Shown here: positions 36,427-46,235 of the stretch, piece after piece
How the letters are laid out: the number at the start of each line of letters is the position of its first letter
Position numbering within the stretch: the first letter of the stretch is position 1
NCBI GenBank assembly: GCA_947368535.1
Contig: CANBHY010000008.1
Coordinates: 1-64,000 of the forward strand
Source of the DNA: an uncultured Clostridium sp.
GTDB lineage: Bacteria > Bacillota > Clostridia > TANB77 > CAG-508
Length of the DNA stretch: 64,000 nucleotides
Direction: 5' to 3'
Notes under the pieces: model-generated
Seen by the model: the letters and a program-made list of their open reading frames with translations, nothing else
What the model was told of the DNA's origin: nothing
The model's database searches: none
Position numbers and translations under genes: made by a program

Positions 36427-37827
36427 TCATCCGTTTTCGCTTTTGTATACGATTATTGGCATTGTTTTGTCGATATATTCGTATACCTTTTCGGCGTCTT
36501 CCAGTCGCATGTTTACGCATCCATGAGAACCGTTGGTTTTGTAAATTTCTCCTCCGAATTCTGTTTTCCATGATGCATCATGCATTCCTATACCTCCATT
36601 AAAAGGCATCCATACTTTAACTGGTGACGCATATGGTGTTCCGTTGTCGTTCCACCCACGTAATACTGCATTTCTGCTTTTGCTTTTCAGATAGAATACG
36701 CCTGGTGGTGTGTCGTGGTTTCCTGCGTTTCCGGTTACACAGGGCACTCCATCTAAAATGCATTCGCCCTTGTAATAGAACCATACTTTCTGTCTGGAAA
36801 TATCGATTTCAACATAACTTTCGAATTCTGCCATATCAATCTCTTGCTCATAGTTAGGCATTCTCGTGTATGTTCCAGACTTTTCAAGTTCTCCCAGAAT
36901 CTGCTGTGTTTCTTTTTCGATGTCGATTGATAAAATTCGCTTGTCTTCCACTGGCAGAGCTATAGGAGAATGGTCACTTGGTGTAAACATCAGTGTGCTT
37001 CCAGTCTCTTTAACTCTTTCATTCAATTCTTCGACAAATGCAGTTATCTTTTCGCCATCGACATAGTACTCCCCACTTTCATCAACGCAAACCCACGATT
37101 TCATTATTGTTTTGTCAAGAATTACAATACTTCCATCTGTGAGTTCTAAATTGATTACTGTGTCCAAAATATGGTTTATCGCTGTTACATTTGCGTTTAA
37201 TTTTTCGTCTTTAGACGATACCTCCGGAACATTAGCGATAAGATTAAAATCAATGGTTGTTTCTCCGAAGATTAAGTTTTCTTTGCACATTGCAACTGCT
37301 TCTTCGAATTCAACCTCATTTCCCATTACTTCGCTTTCAATCCGTAACATTCCGTCATCTTCTTGGACGATATACGCATTTTGTGGCTTTACCATATTTT
37401 CTTTTTGCAGTTCCTTGATACCTGACAAGCATTTTTCCACTTTTTCGTCCTCCACTATGAGTGAAGTCTTAATTGTGTACTCCTGCCCGCTTTCAAATCC
37501 CTGCTGACTTGCCAAGATTTCTTCCAGTTCTTTGCTGTCTGACATTCTCAGACCGAAATCTTTCCCCTGGAACTCGTAGGTTGTTTCTCCACAGATCAGG
37601 GTAATTTTTTCGTTGTCTAAGACTTCTGCAATAGCCTCTGTTGCCTTCGGGATATCAAAGTAGGAGCAGTCGACTCCCTGAATCATGGTGTTTCTTGCGA
37701 AATGACTTTTCAGATAATTTTGCCTGATAAAGCCAACCAATATTACACCTAAGATTACAGTAGCTATTAAAATTACACCTCCTTTACTTGTTTTTTTGTT
37801 GTTCCGCTCGCTGTTCGTGTAATTCAT
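36427..37827 (-). CDS. L,D-transpeptidase (YkuD) with PG-binding domain
   Basis: 466 residues from the ATG at 37827. The frame extends to a TTG at 37860, but only the ATG has a GAGG ribosome site. There is one N-terminal membrane helix, and then a region of about 300 residues resembling the PG_binding_4 module that precedes YkuD domains. The YkuD catalytic domain follows: GNHDTPPGVFYLKSK, a GIGMHDASW region and the active-site Cys in SHGCVNMRL. It makes 3-3 cross-links in peptidoglycan outside the membrane. G+C is higher than in the neighbours, suggesting acquisition. Confidence 0.92.
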   Translation of the reverse strand: MNYTNSERNNKKTSKGGVILIATVILGVILVGFIRQNYLKSHFARNTMIQGVDCSYFDIPKATEAIAEVLDNEKITLICGETTYEFQGKDFGLRMSDSKELEEILASQQGFESGQEYTIKTSLIVEDEKVEKCLSGIKELQKENMVKPQNAYIVQEDDGMLRIESEVMGNEVEFEEAVAMCKENLIFGETTIDFNLIANVPEVSSKDEKLNANVTAINHILDTVINLELTDGSIVILDKTIMKSWVCVDESGEYYVDGEKITAFVEELNERVKETGSTLMFTPSDHSPIALPVEDKRILSIDIEKETQQILGELEKSGTYTRMPNYEQEIDMAEFESYVEIDISRQKVWFYYKGECILDGVPCVTGNAGNHDTPPGVFYLKSKSRNAVLRGWNDNGTPYASPVKVWMPFNGGIGMHDASWKTEFGGEIYKTNGSHGCVNMRLEDAEKVYEYIDKTMPIIVYKSENG

Positions 37828-37942
37828 GCCATTTACCTCTTCCCTTTCTACTTTTATCAAGCTACAGTTAGCTTAATATTTTGGTTATTTGCATACACTA
37901 TAATTGTATCACGATTTACATAATATTGCAATATTTAGGTTT

Positions 37943-38467
37943 TTACCTTGCATTTGACGAGAGTGTTTTATTTCTTTTTGGTAAGTTTTTTATACTTCTT
38001 AATATTGTTTTAATTATATTTATATTTATTTTTGTACTTATACATAAATATGTGTAGTCTTTGCTTTGATTTTTAATTATTATTTCTCTTTTATTTGGTT
38101 TTGCAAAATTGACTCCTATATTTGTAATGGCTTGTAATATTCCATATATATATGCCATATAAATTTGATTTTTAAGACTATATCCTACTTGAATATTAAT
38201 ATTTTTTACTTCTAAAGATAACTCTTTAAAAATTCTCTTTTCTTCTTTTATTATTTTTCTTTTTTTAGATAATTGGATTAATTTTAGTACATCATTTTTT
38301 CTGATTTTCCTTTTATATATTAAAATTTTTTTTAATAAGTAAATCTTTATATATATATTAAATTTTATTTTTTTATTATATATTGCTATTTTTCTTATAT
38401 CTAATTGAAGTGTTATTGTTAATAAAAAGAATATAATAAAAAATAGTATTATGATAAATATTTTCAT
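37943..38467 (-). CDS. DUF2953-like (YtfI-type) protein
   Basis: 174 residues. One N-terminal helix (FIIILFFIIFFLLTITLQL) is followed by a basic, Ile/Lys-rich region and a short C-terminal domain (YSLKNQIYMAYIYGILQAI). Its size and position just after scpA match the DUF2953 genes that in many Firmicutes accompany gerW. The sequence is low-complexity and the family match is by context and shape, so confidence is moderate. Confidence 0.6.
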   Translation of the reverse strand: MKIFIIILFFIIFFLLTITLQLDIRKIAIYNKKIKFNIYIKIYLLKKILIYKRKIRKNDVLKLIQLSKKRKIIKEEKRIFKELSLEVKNINIQVGYSLKNQIYMAYIYGILQAITNIGVNFAKPNKREIIIKNQSKDYTYLCISTKININIIKTILRSIKNLPKRNKTLSSNAR

Positions 38468-38498
38468 AATACTATTTTTTCCATTCTTATCTTTTTTA

Positions 38499-39257
38499 TT
38501 ACTCTGGTGTTTGTTTTCTATTTTTCTCTACTACAATATCTCCAAATAATTCTTCTTGATGTGTTATAACTTTATTTTTCCTAGTTAGTTCAAGTACTCC
38601 TGTAAAAGCTGTTACAATTTCTACTTTAGGTCTCGTTTTACTAGAAAATAATTTATTAAATACAAAATTAGGTTTTTTAGAAAGTTCTTTAAATATTTCT
38701 CTTACTTTACTTGTAACTGTATACTTTTCAATAAGTGCTATTTTTTCTAAATTTCTTTCATTTTGGTCTGTTTTTTCTTTAAGCCTTTCAATTAGCTTTT
38801 GATAGTTTTTAAATAATAACTTACTTGAATATTCTCTTTCTATTTTTTGTTTTGGTAATTCTATATTTTCTGCTTTTTTATAAAATCTATTTGCATTTTC
38901 TTCAAACATTATTTTAAATTTTTTTGATATTTCTTTATATTTTTTGTATTCTATAATTCTATTTAATAACTCTTCTTCGGTTAATTCGGATTCATCTTCT
39001 GTTTCTTTTGGAAGTAATTCTTTTGATTTTAAATACACTAGTGTAGTTGCTATTACTAAAAATTCACTTGTAACTTCTAGATTTTGTTTTTCCATTTCGT
39101 TTATATATTCAATATATTGATCTGTTATATCAGATAATTTTACGTCATATATATCCATTTTACTTTTATCTATTAAATGACATAATAAATCTAATGGTCC
39201 TTCAAAATTTTCTAATTTAAGTGCATATTTATTTGTTTCTAATGTTAGTATTCCCAT
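38499..39257 (-). CDS. scpA: Segregation and condensation protein A
   Basis: 252 residues. The ScpA N-terminal helix-turn motif LENFEGPLDLLCHLIDKSKM is clear, followed by VKLSDITDQYIEYI and LVIATTLVYLKSKELLP. A C-terminal winged helix (VTAFTGVLELTRKNKV) contacts SMC. It is the kleisin of the bacterial condensin. Its ribosome site overlaps the recX end. The usual scpB does not follow. Confidence 0.93.
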   Translation of the reverse strand: MGILTLETNKYALKLENFEGPLDLLCHLIDKSKMDIYDVKLSDITDQYIEYINEMEKQNLEVTSEFLVIATTLVYLKSKELLPKETEDESELTEEELLNRIIEYKKYKEISKKFKIMFEENANRFYKKAENIELPKQKIEREYSSKLLFKNYQKLIERLKEKTDQNERNLEKIALIEKYTVTSKVREIFKELSKKPNFVFNKLFSSKTRPKVEIVTAFTGVLELTRKNKVITHQEELFGDIVVEKNRKQTPE

Positions 39258-39258
39258 T

Positions 39259-39717
39259 TTACTCCCTACTTAATTTTTTAATTGTATCTGGACTATATCT
39301 TTTTTTTCTTAGATATAAAATTATTTCTTGTGAATCTTGCATGTTTTTCTTTTTATCATATATATTCTGAGCTGAAAGCAACTCATATTCGTCTAGCATT
39401 TCCAAATTGCTTTCTATGTATTCATCTATTAGTGAGTCACTTATTCCTTTGGAATATAGCTTATATTTTAACTCAAATATTGATAAATTTTTAAGAGACA
39501 TAGCTTCATTTGCAAATCTCTCTATATACTCTCTATCATTAATATATCCTAATTCTTTTAGTTTTTCAATAGTTTCTTCTAATAAGTCTTTGTCTTCATT
39601 TTTGAATTTTTCTACTACTTCTTTTTCTGTTCTTTTTTTATACATAATGAATTTCATTATTTTTCCTTGTAGTTTATCCTTTTTTTCTAATTCTTCTAAA
39701 TTATTACTAAAGTTCAT
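39259..39717 (-). CDS. recX: Regulatory protein RecX
   Basis: 152 residues, all helical repeats. Family patterns are YKKRTEKEVVEKFKN, LKELGYINDREYIERFANE, FELKYKLYSKGI and the C-terminal LRKKRYSPDTIKKL. It inhibits or modulates RecA filaments. It follows recA across a short hairpin and is one base from scpA. Confidence 0.92.
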   Translation of the reverse strand: MNFSNNLEELEKKDKLQGKIMKFIMYKKRTEKEVVEKFKNEDKDLLEETIEKLKELGYINDREYIERFANEAMSLKNLSIFELKYKLYSKGISDSLIDEYIESNLEMLDEYELLSAQNIYDKKKNMQDSQEIILYLRKKRYSPDTIKKLSRE

Positions 39718-39794
39718 TTATTCACCTTCTATTTTAAATAATATATTAATTTCATTTTAATATATTTTGCTGTTAGCAATCTTTAAATAAAAAC

Positions 39795-39816
39795 AAGGTG
39801 TCTAGTTTGACACCTT
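39795..39816 (-). terminator. Terminator or attenuator after recA
   Basis: 8-bp stem AAGGTGTC / GACACCTT followed by a T-rich stretch on the minus strand. Partial read-through into recX is likely. Confidence 0.75.
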
Positions 39817-39824
39817 CTTATATT

Positions 39825-40883
39825 TTATTCTTCTATATCGTCTTCATTGTCTTCTTTTTCTGGTGCTTTTTCATCTAAAGCTTGTTCAAATGCTGTACTA
39901 TAGTTGTCTCTAATCTTTGTTTCTATTTCTTCTAATATTTCTGGATTTTCTTTTAGATATTTTTTAACATTTTCACGTCCTTGTCCAACTTTAGCACCTT
40001 TGTAACTGAACCATGCTCCGCTTTTTTCTATTATGTCTAAATTAACTGCTAAATCTAATACACTACCTTCTTTTGAAATTCCTTCTCCATATAGTATGTC
40101 AAATTCTGCTTCTCTAAATGGTGGTGCAACTTTATTTTTTACTACTTTTACTCTTGTTCTACTGCCTATAACTGCACCATCTACTTTTATATTTTCAGCT
40201 TTTCTAATATCTAATCTAACTGACGCATAAAATTTTAAGGCTCTTCCTCCTGGTGTTGTTTCTGGATTTCCAAACATAATTCCTACTTTTTCTCTTAATT
40301 GATTTATAAATATAATTGCTGTTTTTGATTTATTTAATACACCTGCTAATTTTCTTAAAGCTTGTGACATTAATCTTGCTTGTAGAGCGACATGTGTATC
40401 TCCCATATCTCCATCTATTTCTGCTTTTGGTACTAATGCTGCAACTGAGTCAACTACTATTATATCTATTGCTCCACTTCTAACTAAAGCTTCTGTAATT
40501 TCTAAAGCTTGTTCACCAGTGTCTGGTTGAGATACTATTAAGTTGTCTATGTCTACTCCTAGTTTTCTAGAATATACTGGATCTAGTGCATGTTCTGCAT
40601 CTATAAATGCTGCTGTTCCTCCAGCCTTTTGTGCTTCTGCTATTGCATGTAAAGCAAGTGTTGTTTTTCCTGATGACTCTGGTCCATATATTTCTATTAT
40701 TCTTCCTTTAGGTATTCCGCCAATTCCTAAAGCTACATCTAATGTTAATGAACCTGTAGGAATTGCTTCAACTTCCATTGCTTTATATTCACCAAGTTTC
40801 ATTACTGAACCTTTTCCAAATTGTTTTTCTATTTGTCCCATTGCAGCATCTAATGCTTTTCTCTTTTCATCATTTTCTTTCAT
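39825..40883 (-). CDS. recA: Recombinase RecA
   Basis: 352 residues. Walker A is GPESSGKTT (67-75), and [27 protein letters not shown] and [21 protein letters not shown] (loop L2 region) are all present. A polar acidic tail ends DNEDDIEE. It catalyses strand exchange and triggers LexA cleavage. A near-consensus promoter lies at 40931-40958. I see no clear LexA box of the known Bacillus kind. Confidence 0.98.
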   Translation of the reverse strand: MKENDEKRKALDAAMGQIEKQFGKGSVMKLGEYKAMEVEAIPTGSLTLDVALGIGGIPKGRIIEIYGPESSGKTTLALHAIAEAQKAGGTAAFIDAEHALDPVYSRKLGVDIDNLIVSQPDTGEQALEITEALVRSGAIDIIVVDSVAALVPKAEIDGDMGDTHVALQARLMSQALRKLAGVLNKSKTAIIFINQLREKVGIMFGNPETTPGGRALKFYASVRLDIRKAENIKVDGAVIGSRTRVKVVKNKVAPPFREAEFDILYGEGISKEGSVLDLAVNLDIIEKSGAWFSYKGAKVGQGRENVKKYLKENPEILEEIETKIRDNYSTAFEQALDEKAPEKEDNEDDIEE

Positions 40884-40930
40884 TATTTTTCTCCTTACAA
40901 ATTTTTGTTTGTTAAACGTTTGTTTGTTTT

Positions 40931-40958
40931 ATTATATCTAATAGATTTTTTTTGTCAA
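40931..40958 (-). promoter_or_regulatory. Promoter of recA
   Basis: Minus-strand TTGACA, 16-bp spacer, TATAAT; downstream lie AAACAAACAAACGTTT-like repeats and an AAGGAG ribosome site. Confidence 0.8.
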
Positions 40959-40965
40959 TACTTTT

Positions 40966-42570
40966 TTAATAATTTTTTCTATACCATTTATCAATGTGAT
41001 TGTATATATTATATGCATTTGGTTTTAGATTTCCTGTTAAATTTGTATTATATACTAATAAATTTTTCTTTCTTGCTATACTCATAAATGGTTTTTCATC
41101 ATTATATATTTCTTCTATTCTTTTTATTTTTTCTTTTACTTGATTTATGTCTTCTAGTGTACTTGCTTCTGATAATAGTTGATTTATTTCATCATTATTA
41201 TAATTTGACATATTTCCTGTGCTTATATATGTATTTAAGTTTGGTGAGTATGATGTTGACATATTCATTAATATTGCATCGTATCCGCTTCTAGCATTTA
41301 TCATATTATAATAATTTTCCGCAGATACTTTTTTTATTGTTACAATAATTCCTGCATTTGCCCACTGTTGTCTTAGATTTTCAGCAATGGCTGAATTTCT
41401 TTCATCTGCACTGTTTATTGTTAGACTAAATGATAATCGTGCATATTTTCTTCCTACTGTTTTTTGCCAAGAATTATTTCTATAACTCCATCCATCTGCT
41501 GCTAGTAAATTGCTTGCTGCTTCTGAGTTATATCCATTATCTATAACACCATTTGAGTAACTATAGTTTCCATAGTCTAATGGAAAATCTGATACTCTAT
41601 AAGTTCCTCCATAACTGCTTGCTATTATATTGTTTTTGTCAATATAGTATGATAATGCTTTTCTTACATTACCACTTGCCAGATACTCGTTTTGAGTGTT
41701 AAATGCTATATAATCATATTCTCTACTGTCAAATTCTATTGATGCAAATCCTATTGTTCCTATATATTGGTTAACACTAGTTTGTGAAGTATTAATACAA
41801 TCAATATTTCCATTTTTAAAATCATTATAGATTTCACCTGTAGTTTGGTATATATTAATATTTATCTTTTCTACTACACTGTTTTCTTCTGTGTTCCAGT
41901 ATTCTTCGTTTTTTTCTAGTGTTATTACTTTTTCATCATATGATACTATTTTAAATTTTCCTGTTCCTAAGGGCATATTCGTTTTATCTGAGTTAAAAAA
42001 ATCTATATCTTTATAATATTCTGATGACATAATTGGGAAAGTTAGATTGTATTCAAAGAATTGTAATGGTTGTATTAGAACAAGTTTAATTGTGTAATCG
42101 TCAATAATTTCAACTGTATTTATATTTTGTACATTGTTTGAATACACTGAATTATAATTTTTTAACAATTCTATAGTATACTTAACGTCATCTGCTTTAA
42201 ATTCTGTTCCATCTGACCATTTTATATCTTCTTTTAATTTAATAATATATGTAATGTCATCTGTTTTTGAAATCTCGCTTGCTAGTGCATATGATTTTGC
42301 ATAATTTTCATCTATAGTTACTAGTGGATCAAATATTATTTTACTTATTTCTTGTATATATTTGTTTCTACTTATTATTGGATTTATTGTATCTAGTCCT
42401 GAAATAGCTAATCTTAGTTCCCTTACTACACTACCTGTTTCTTCTATTTCTTGAGTTGCTGATTTACTTTCTGTTGTTTTTTTATCTTTATCATATATAA
42501 GAAATGTTATAGTTGCTAATATTAAAGTAACTATTATAAATATATATTTAAAGGCATTACTTTTTTTCAT
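40966..42570 (-). CDS. Peptide-type ABC substrate-binding protein (family 5), orphan
   Basis: 534 residues of the DppA/OppA fold: ELRLAISGLDTINPIISRNK, IKWSDGTEFKADDVKYTIELL, PLGTGKFKIVSYDE and VRKALSYYIDKNNI. An N-terminal helix (residues about 8-25) has no lipobox Cys, so it would stay anchored by the helix or be cleaved and secreted rather than lipidated. No permease or ATPase genes are near, so its transporter lies elsewhere or it acts on its own. Confidence 0.88.
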   Translation of the reverse strand: MKKSNAFKYIFIIVTLILATITFLIYDKDKKTTESKSATQEIEETGSVVRELRLAISGLDTINPIISRNKYIQEISKIIFDPLVTIDENYAKSYALASEISKTDDITYIIKLKEDIKWSDGTEFKADDVKYTIELLKNYNSVYSNNVQNINTVEIIDDYTIKLVLIQPLQFFEYNLTFPIMSSEYYKDIDFFNSDKTNMPLGTGKFKIVSYDEKVITLEKNEEYWNTEENSVVEKININIYQTTGEIYNDFKNGNIDCINTSQTSVNQYIGTIGFASIEFDSREYDYIAFNTQNEYLASGNVRKALSYYIDKNNIIASSYGGTYRVSDFPLDYGNYSYSNGVIDNGYNSEAASNLLAADGWSYRNNSWQKTVGRKYARLSFSLTINSADERNSAIAENLRQQWANAGIIVTIKKVSAENYYNMINARSGYDAILMNMSTSYSPNLNTYISTGNMSNYNNDEINQLLSEASTLEDINQVKEKIKRIEEIYNDEKPFMSIARKKNLLVYNTNLTGNLKPNAYNIYNHIDKWYRKNY

Positions 42571-42644
42571 ATTATCTCCTTCTTTGATAATATATACTAT
42601 TTTTTATTTTGAATCAAGATTGAAATTAATTTTAATAAAAAAAG

Positions 42645-42667
42645 GAATTCGACTTTATACGAATCCC
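42645..42667 (-). terminator. Terminator of the transglutaminase-like gene
   Basis: 7-bp stem with one bulge (GGAATTCG / CGAATCC) and, on the minus strand, a T7 run, about 90 bases after the stop at 42758. Confidence 0.65.
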
Positions 42668-42757
42668 TCTTTATGCTTGGCATTTAATTAAATTTCATGC
42701 ATCTTTGGTAAAACTAAATATAAATGCATGTTCAGATAAAATAAAGTTTTTTGCTCC

Positions 42758-43795
42758 TTAGTAACAGTATTTTTCGTGATAATTGCTTGGGTTGTTAATA
42801 TATAATAATGCATTTGCACTATTCAAATTTCCAGATGCCCATGTTGGATCCATACGCATCCAGTGTTCTGAATCATATGATCGATTACCGCAAATAGCTG
42901 TCATTTTTTCTTCAACATACACGCTTATCCATGCATGATATATGTCACCTGCATATCCAACCACTACTTTGCATGGTATATTTTGACTTCTAAGCATGCC
43001 TGCTATTAATACAGCATAATCTAGGCATATTCCTTTTTTAGACTCTAGAATTTCATCTAAATTTGTTATATAGCCAGGCTTGACACTTTCTGCTTTTTCT
43101 TCATCGTATGTCATGTTATTAATAACATAGTTATATATTTCCGATATTTTTTCAACATCGTTTAGGGCATATCTTGTTAGCTCATTTGCTTTTTGAATAG
43201 TCTTTGGCGCATTTGCAAAATTAATATATACATTTGAAGTTAGAAATGGTATTATTTCATTTGATAACATTATATCAATTTCTTCTTTAAAAATTGGACT
43301 AAATTGTTCCCCAAAAAAATTTTCATATATGGTTACTGTATATAGCCCACTTCCTTCTGAAATTGGTATTATAGTCCATTCTTTCTGAACTAAGTTGTAT
43401 ATATACCGTATTCCATTTTCTCCTTCAATTGTTACTTTTATTCTGTTTTGCGTTTCACTTGTGTATTGAACCATTATATAACCTTCACTTGAGTTTGTAT
43501 AATCAATAGTTACCTTATCATTACTGCTTTGCTTAGATAATAGATTTTGTACTTCTTGCCCTTTTATGGTATTTACATAACTTGAATTTTGATTTTGACA
43601 TTCTAGTACATTATCTTTATACTCATCATACTCATATGTACTTTCATCTTTAAATTTCTTAACTCCAAATGGCATAGGTTCATCCAGTATATTAATATAT
43701 CTTTCTGAATCATTTGCTTTACTAGATGTTGTCATTATTGTAACTGCCATTATTAAAATCATTGTTTTTCCTATAGTTCTTGTCATCTTTTTCAT
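42758..43795 (-). CDS. Secreted transglutaminase-like domain protein
   Basis: 345 residues with an N-terminal signal peptide (MTRTIGKTMILIMAVTIMTT). A roughly 150-residue beta-rich region follows, then a transglutaminase-like core with KKGICLDYAVLIAGML (Cys), DIYHAWISVYVE (His) and MRMDPTWA (Asp). Such cysteine-protease-fold proteins act at the cell surface in clostridia. The substrate is unknown. It has AGGAGG upstream and its own terminator. Confidence 0.85.
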   Translation of the reverse strand: MKKMTRTIGKTMILIMAVTIMTTSSKANDSERYINILDEPMPFGVKKFKDESTYEYDEYKDNVLECQNQNSSYVNTIKGQEVQNLLSKQSSNDKVTIDYTNSSEGYIMVQYTSETQNRIKVTIEGENGIRYIYNLVQKEWTIIPISEGSGLYTVTIYENFFGEQFSPIFKEEIDIMLSNEIIPFLTSNVYINFANAPKTIQKANELTRYALNDVEKISEIYNYVINNMTYDEEKAESVKPGYITNLDEILESKKGICLDYAVLIAGMLRSQNIPCKVVVGYAGDIYHAWISVYVEEKMTAICGNRSYDSEHWMRMDPTWASGNLNSANALLYINNPSNYHEKYCY

Positions 43796-44130
43796 GCTCT
43801 TTTTCCTCCTGATTGAAACCAGATTTATATGTTGCTACGTTTATGATTTTTAATAATAAAGAGTTTCTATTTTATCTTTTCTTTCGTCTACTCTCCTCTT
43901 ATTTCTAAATATTTTAAGTTTTAACCATTTACAAAATAAATAAATTCTTATTTATTTTATAAATAATTTAAGGATAATAATATTTTATTTAATTCGACAA
44001 AATTTGACAATACTATTATTATATTTATTTTATATTTTTATAGAAATATATGGTAGACTTCAGTTTACTTTAATTTTAAGGATTCTTTTTTGTATATAAA
44101 AAGGACTATCTTATGATAGCCCATCTATTT
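43796..44130. other. Non-coding gap between transglutaminase and spoVS
   Basis: About 335 bases, very A+T-rich. I see the spoVS terminator at 44103-44122 and several AT-rich runs that could host the transglutaminase promoter. No open frame or recognisable riboswitch is visible. Confidence 0.5.
44103..44122 (-). terminator. Terminator of spoVS
   Basis: 8-bp stem GGGCTATC / GATAGTCC (one G-U) on the minus strand followed by TTTTTATA. Confidence 0.8.
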
Positions 44131-44394
44131 TTATTTTCTTGATTCAATTATCAGCTTTATTCCAGTTCTGTCTTCTCCTTCAACTTGAACTTCTGCAAAA
44201 GCTGGTATGCAGATTAAGTCAACTCCTGATGGCGCTACAAAACCTCTTGCTATAGCCACCGCTTTAATTGCTTGATTTAACGCTCCTGCTCCTATTGCTT
44301 GCATTTCTGCTTTTGTCGTTTCCTTTACTAATCCAGCAATTGCTCCTGCAACTGAATTTGGATTTGATTTTGATGAAATTTTTAAAACTTCCAT
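44131..44394 (-). CDS. spoVS: Stage V sporulation protein S
   Basis: 87 residues, the small well-conserved Alba-like SpoVS fold: MEVLKISSKSNPNSVAGAIA, GAGALNQAIKAVAIARGFVA, DLICIPAFAEVQVEGEDRTG. It affects sporulation and septation in Bacillus. It lies directly after ymdB, as in Bacillus. Confidence 0.97.
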   Translation of the reverse strand: MEVLKISSKSNPNSVAGAIAGLVKETTKAEMQAIGAGALNQAIKAVAIARGFVAPSGVDLICIPAFAEVQVEGEDRTGIKLIIESRK

Positions 44395-44526
44395 TTTTTT
44401 GCCTCCTATTTTTTTAATTTTGTATCATTGACATATACTTTTATATACTAATTGATATTCACTTGTCTATAGATTTATGGCAAAAATTGGAAGAATCGTA
44501 CGCCCTGTTTTTAGCTTTTTCGACAA

Positions 44527-45300
44527 TTATTCTATGCAAATTCTTTTTATCGTTTTTACTCGACAATCTTCTTCATTTATTTCAAATATACATGCATTTA
44601 ATTTTGCTTCGCCTTCTGCTATTTTATATCTTTCTGGTAAAGATGTTAAAAATCTTTTTATAGATGCTTCTGTACTCATACCTATTACTGATTTTTTTGG
44701 TCCTGTCATTCCTATGTCTGTTATATAAGCTGTTCCATTTTCTAATATTGTTTCATCTGCTGTTTGAACATGTGTATGTGTTCCATATAGTGCTGTTATT
44801 TTTCCATCTAAATGGTATGCTAATGCTATTTTTTCTGCTGTAGCTTCAGCATGAAAATCTATTATTATTATATCTACAGTATCTTTAATCTTTTCTACAA
44901 TTTCATCTGCCACTATAAATGGATTTTCGCTTAATACTGCCATTGTTACTCTTCCTATAAGATTGATTACTGCTATTTTTTTACCTTTACATTCAAATAC
45001 TCTATAACCTTTTCCAGGATTGTTTTTACTATAATTAGCTGGTCTTACTATGTTTGAATTATCAATAAAGCCAAACACATCTTTTTTAGCCCATGTATGA
45101 TTTCCCATTGTGATACAATCTATTTTTTGGTTTGTCAAGCTTCTATATGCTTTTTCTGTTATTCCCATTCCATCTGCTACATTTTCTGCATTTACAACAC
45201 AAAAATCTATGTTTTCATTTTCTTTTATTTTTTGATATTCTTGTTCAAATTTTTTTAATCCTGCTTGCCCTACTAAATCTCCTACTGCTAAAATTCTCAT
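44527..45300 (-). CDS. ymdB: YmdB family metallophosphoesterase
   Basis: 257 residues. Metal-binding motifs are GDLVGQAG, VNAENVADGMG, MGNHTW, DFHAEATAEKI and YGTHTHVQTAD. YmdB acts on cyclic dinucleotides or cAMP-type esters and affects biofilm and late adaptive responses in Bacillus. It lies between dprA and spoVS. Confidence 0.94.
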   Translation of the reverse strand: MRILAVGDLVGQAGLKKFEQEYQKIKENENIDFCVVNAENVADGMGITEKAYRSLTNQKIDCITMGNHTWAKKDVFGFIDNSNIVRPANYSKNNPGKGYRVFECKGKKIAVINLIGRVTMAVLSENPFIVADEIVEKIKDTVDIIIIDFHAEATAEKIALAYHLDGKITALYGTHTHVQTADETILENGTAYITDIGMTGPKKSVIGMSTEASIKRFLTSLPERYKIAEGEAKLNACIFEINEEDCRVKTIKRICIE

Positions 45301-45338
45301 TTTTATCTCCTTTTCAATTGTTCTTTTTGTTTATAATA

Positions 45339-46223
45339 CTATAAATATAGTATATCTTCAAGTGAGGTCACTAAAAATGCCCCTTCTTTTATTAATAAAT
45401 TTGTTCCTTCTGATTTATAACTTGTTATATTTCCTGGAATAGAATAAATATTTTTTCCTTGTTCTAATGCATAATTTACAGTTATCATACTACCGCTTCT
45501 TTTTCCAGCCTCTGTTACTAGTATTTTATCAGCTAGTCCACTTATTATTCTATTTCTATATGGAAAATATTCTGGTATCGGCTTTCTACTTAGAGGATGT
45601 TCTGATATTATTAATCCCTCTTTTTCTATTATTTCATTATAAAGTTTTTCATTTTCTTTTGGATATATATAATTTATTCCTGATCCTAATACTACTATTG
45701 TTTTTCCTTTTGCAATTAAAGCTCCTTTATGAGCATATGAATCTATTCCTTTTGCCATACCACTTACTATTATATAATTTTTTCTTGCTAATAGATAACT
45801 AAATTTTAGCGTAATTTTCTTTCCATATTCAGAACATTCTCGTGAGCCAATAACTGCTATTTTATTTTCTTTATTAAGCAATTTATAATTTCCTTTTGTA
45901 TATAGTACCAAAGGTTTATCTTCTATTTCTTTTAATTTTTTTGGATACTCTATATCATTTAATGTTATTATTTTTATATTTTCTTTTTCTGATTCTTTTA
46001 ATATGTATTTTGCTTCTTTTTTTATATCTTGTGATAAAATTAACTCTACTAGTTCTTGGTTAGAAATTATTTTTTCTAATTCTTTTTTTGTTGTTTTATA
46101 TATTTCTTTTGGTTCTTTAAATATTTTTAATAATGTTTTTTTATCCTTATAGCTTAAATTTAAAATTGAGAGCCAAATCCAATAAAGTTTGTTTTTCATA
46201 ACTTTTTTTGATTTTGCCCCCAA
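45339..46223 (-). CDS. dprA: DNA-processing protein DprA
   Basis: 294 residues. The Rossmann-like core has the family signatures GSRECSEYGKKIT, VSGMAKGIDSYAHKGAL, VVLGSGINYIYPKEN and ILVTEAGKRSGSMITVNYAL. It loads RecA on incoming single-stranded DNA. A SAM-like N-terminal domain precedes the core. It lies between folD and ymdB with gaps under 40 bp. Confidence 0.95.
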   Translation of the reverse strand: MGAKSKKVMKNKLYWIWLSILNLSYKDKKTLLKIFKEPKEIYKTTKKELEKIISNQELVELILSQDIKKEAKYILKESEKENIKIITLNDIEYPKKLKEIEDKPLVLYTKGNYKLLNKENKIAVIGSRECSEYGKKITLKFSYLLARKNYIIVSGMAKGIDSYAHKGALIAKGKTIVVLGSGINYIYPKENEKLYNEIIEKEGLIISEHPLSRKPIPEYFPYRNRIISGLADKILVTEAGKRSGSMITVNYALEQGKNIYSIPGNITSYKSEGTNLLIKEGAFLVTSLEDILYL

Positions 46224-46235
46224 TTAATCTTAATA

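Noticed and set aside
40884..40930. LexA/SOS box before recA
   Set aside because: AAACAAACAAACGTTT-like repeats are present, but they do not match the Bacillus box with GAAC/GTTC arms; left unassigned.
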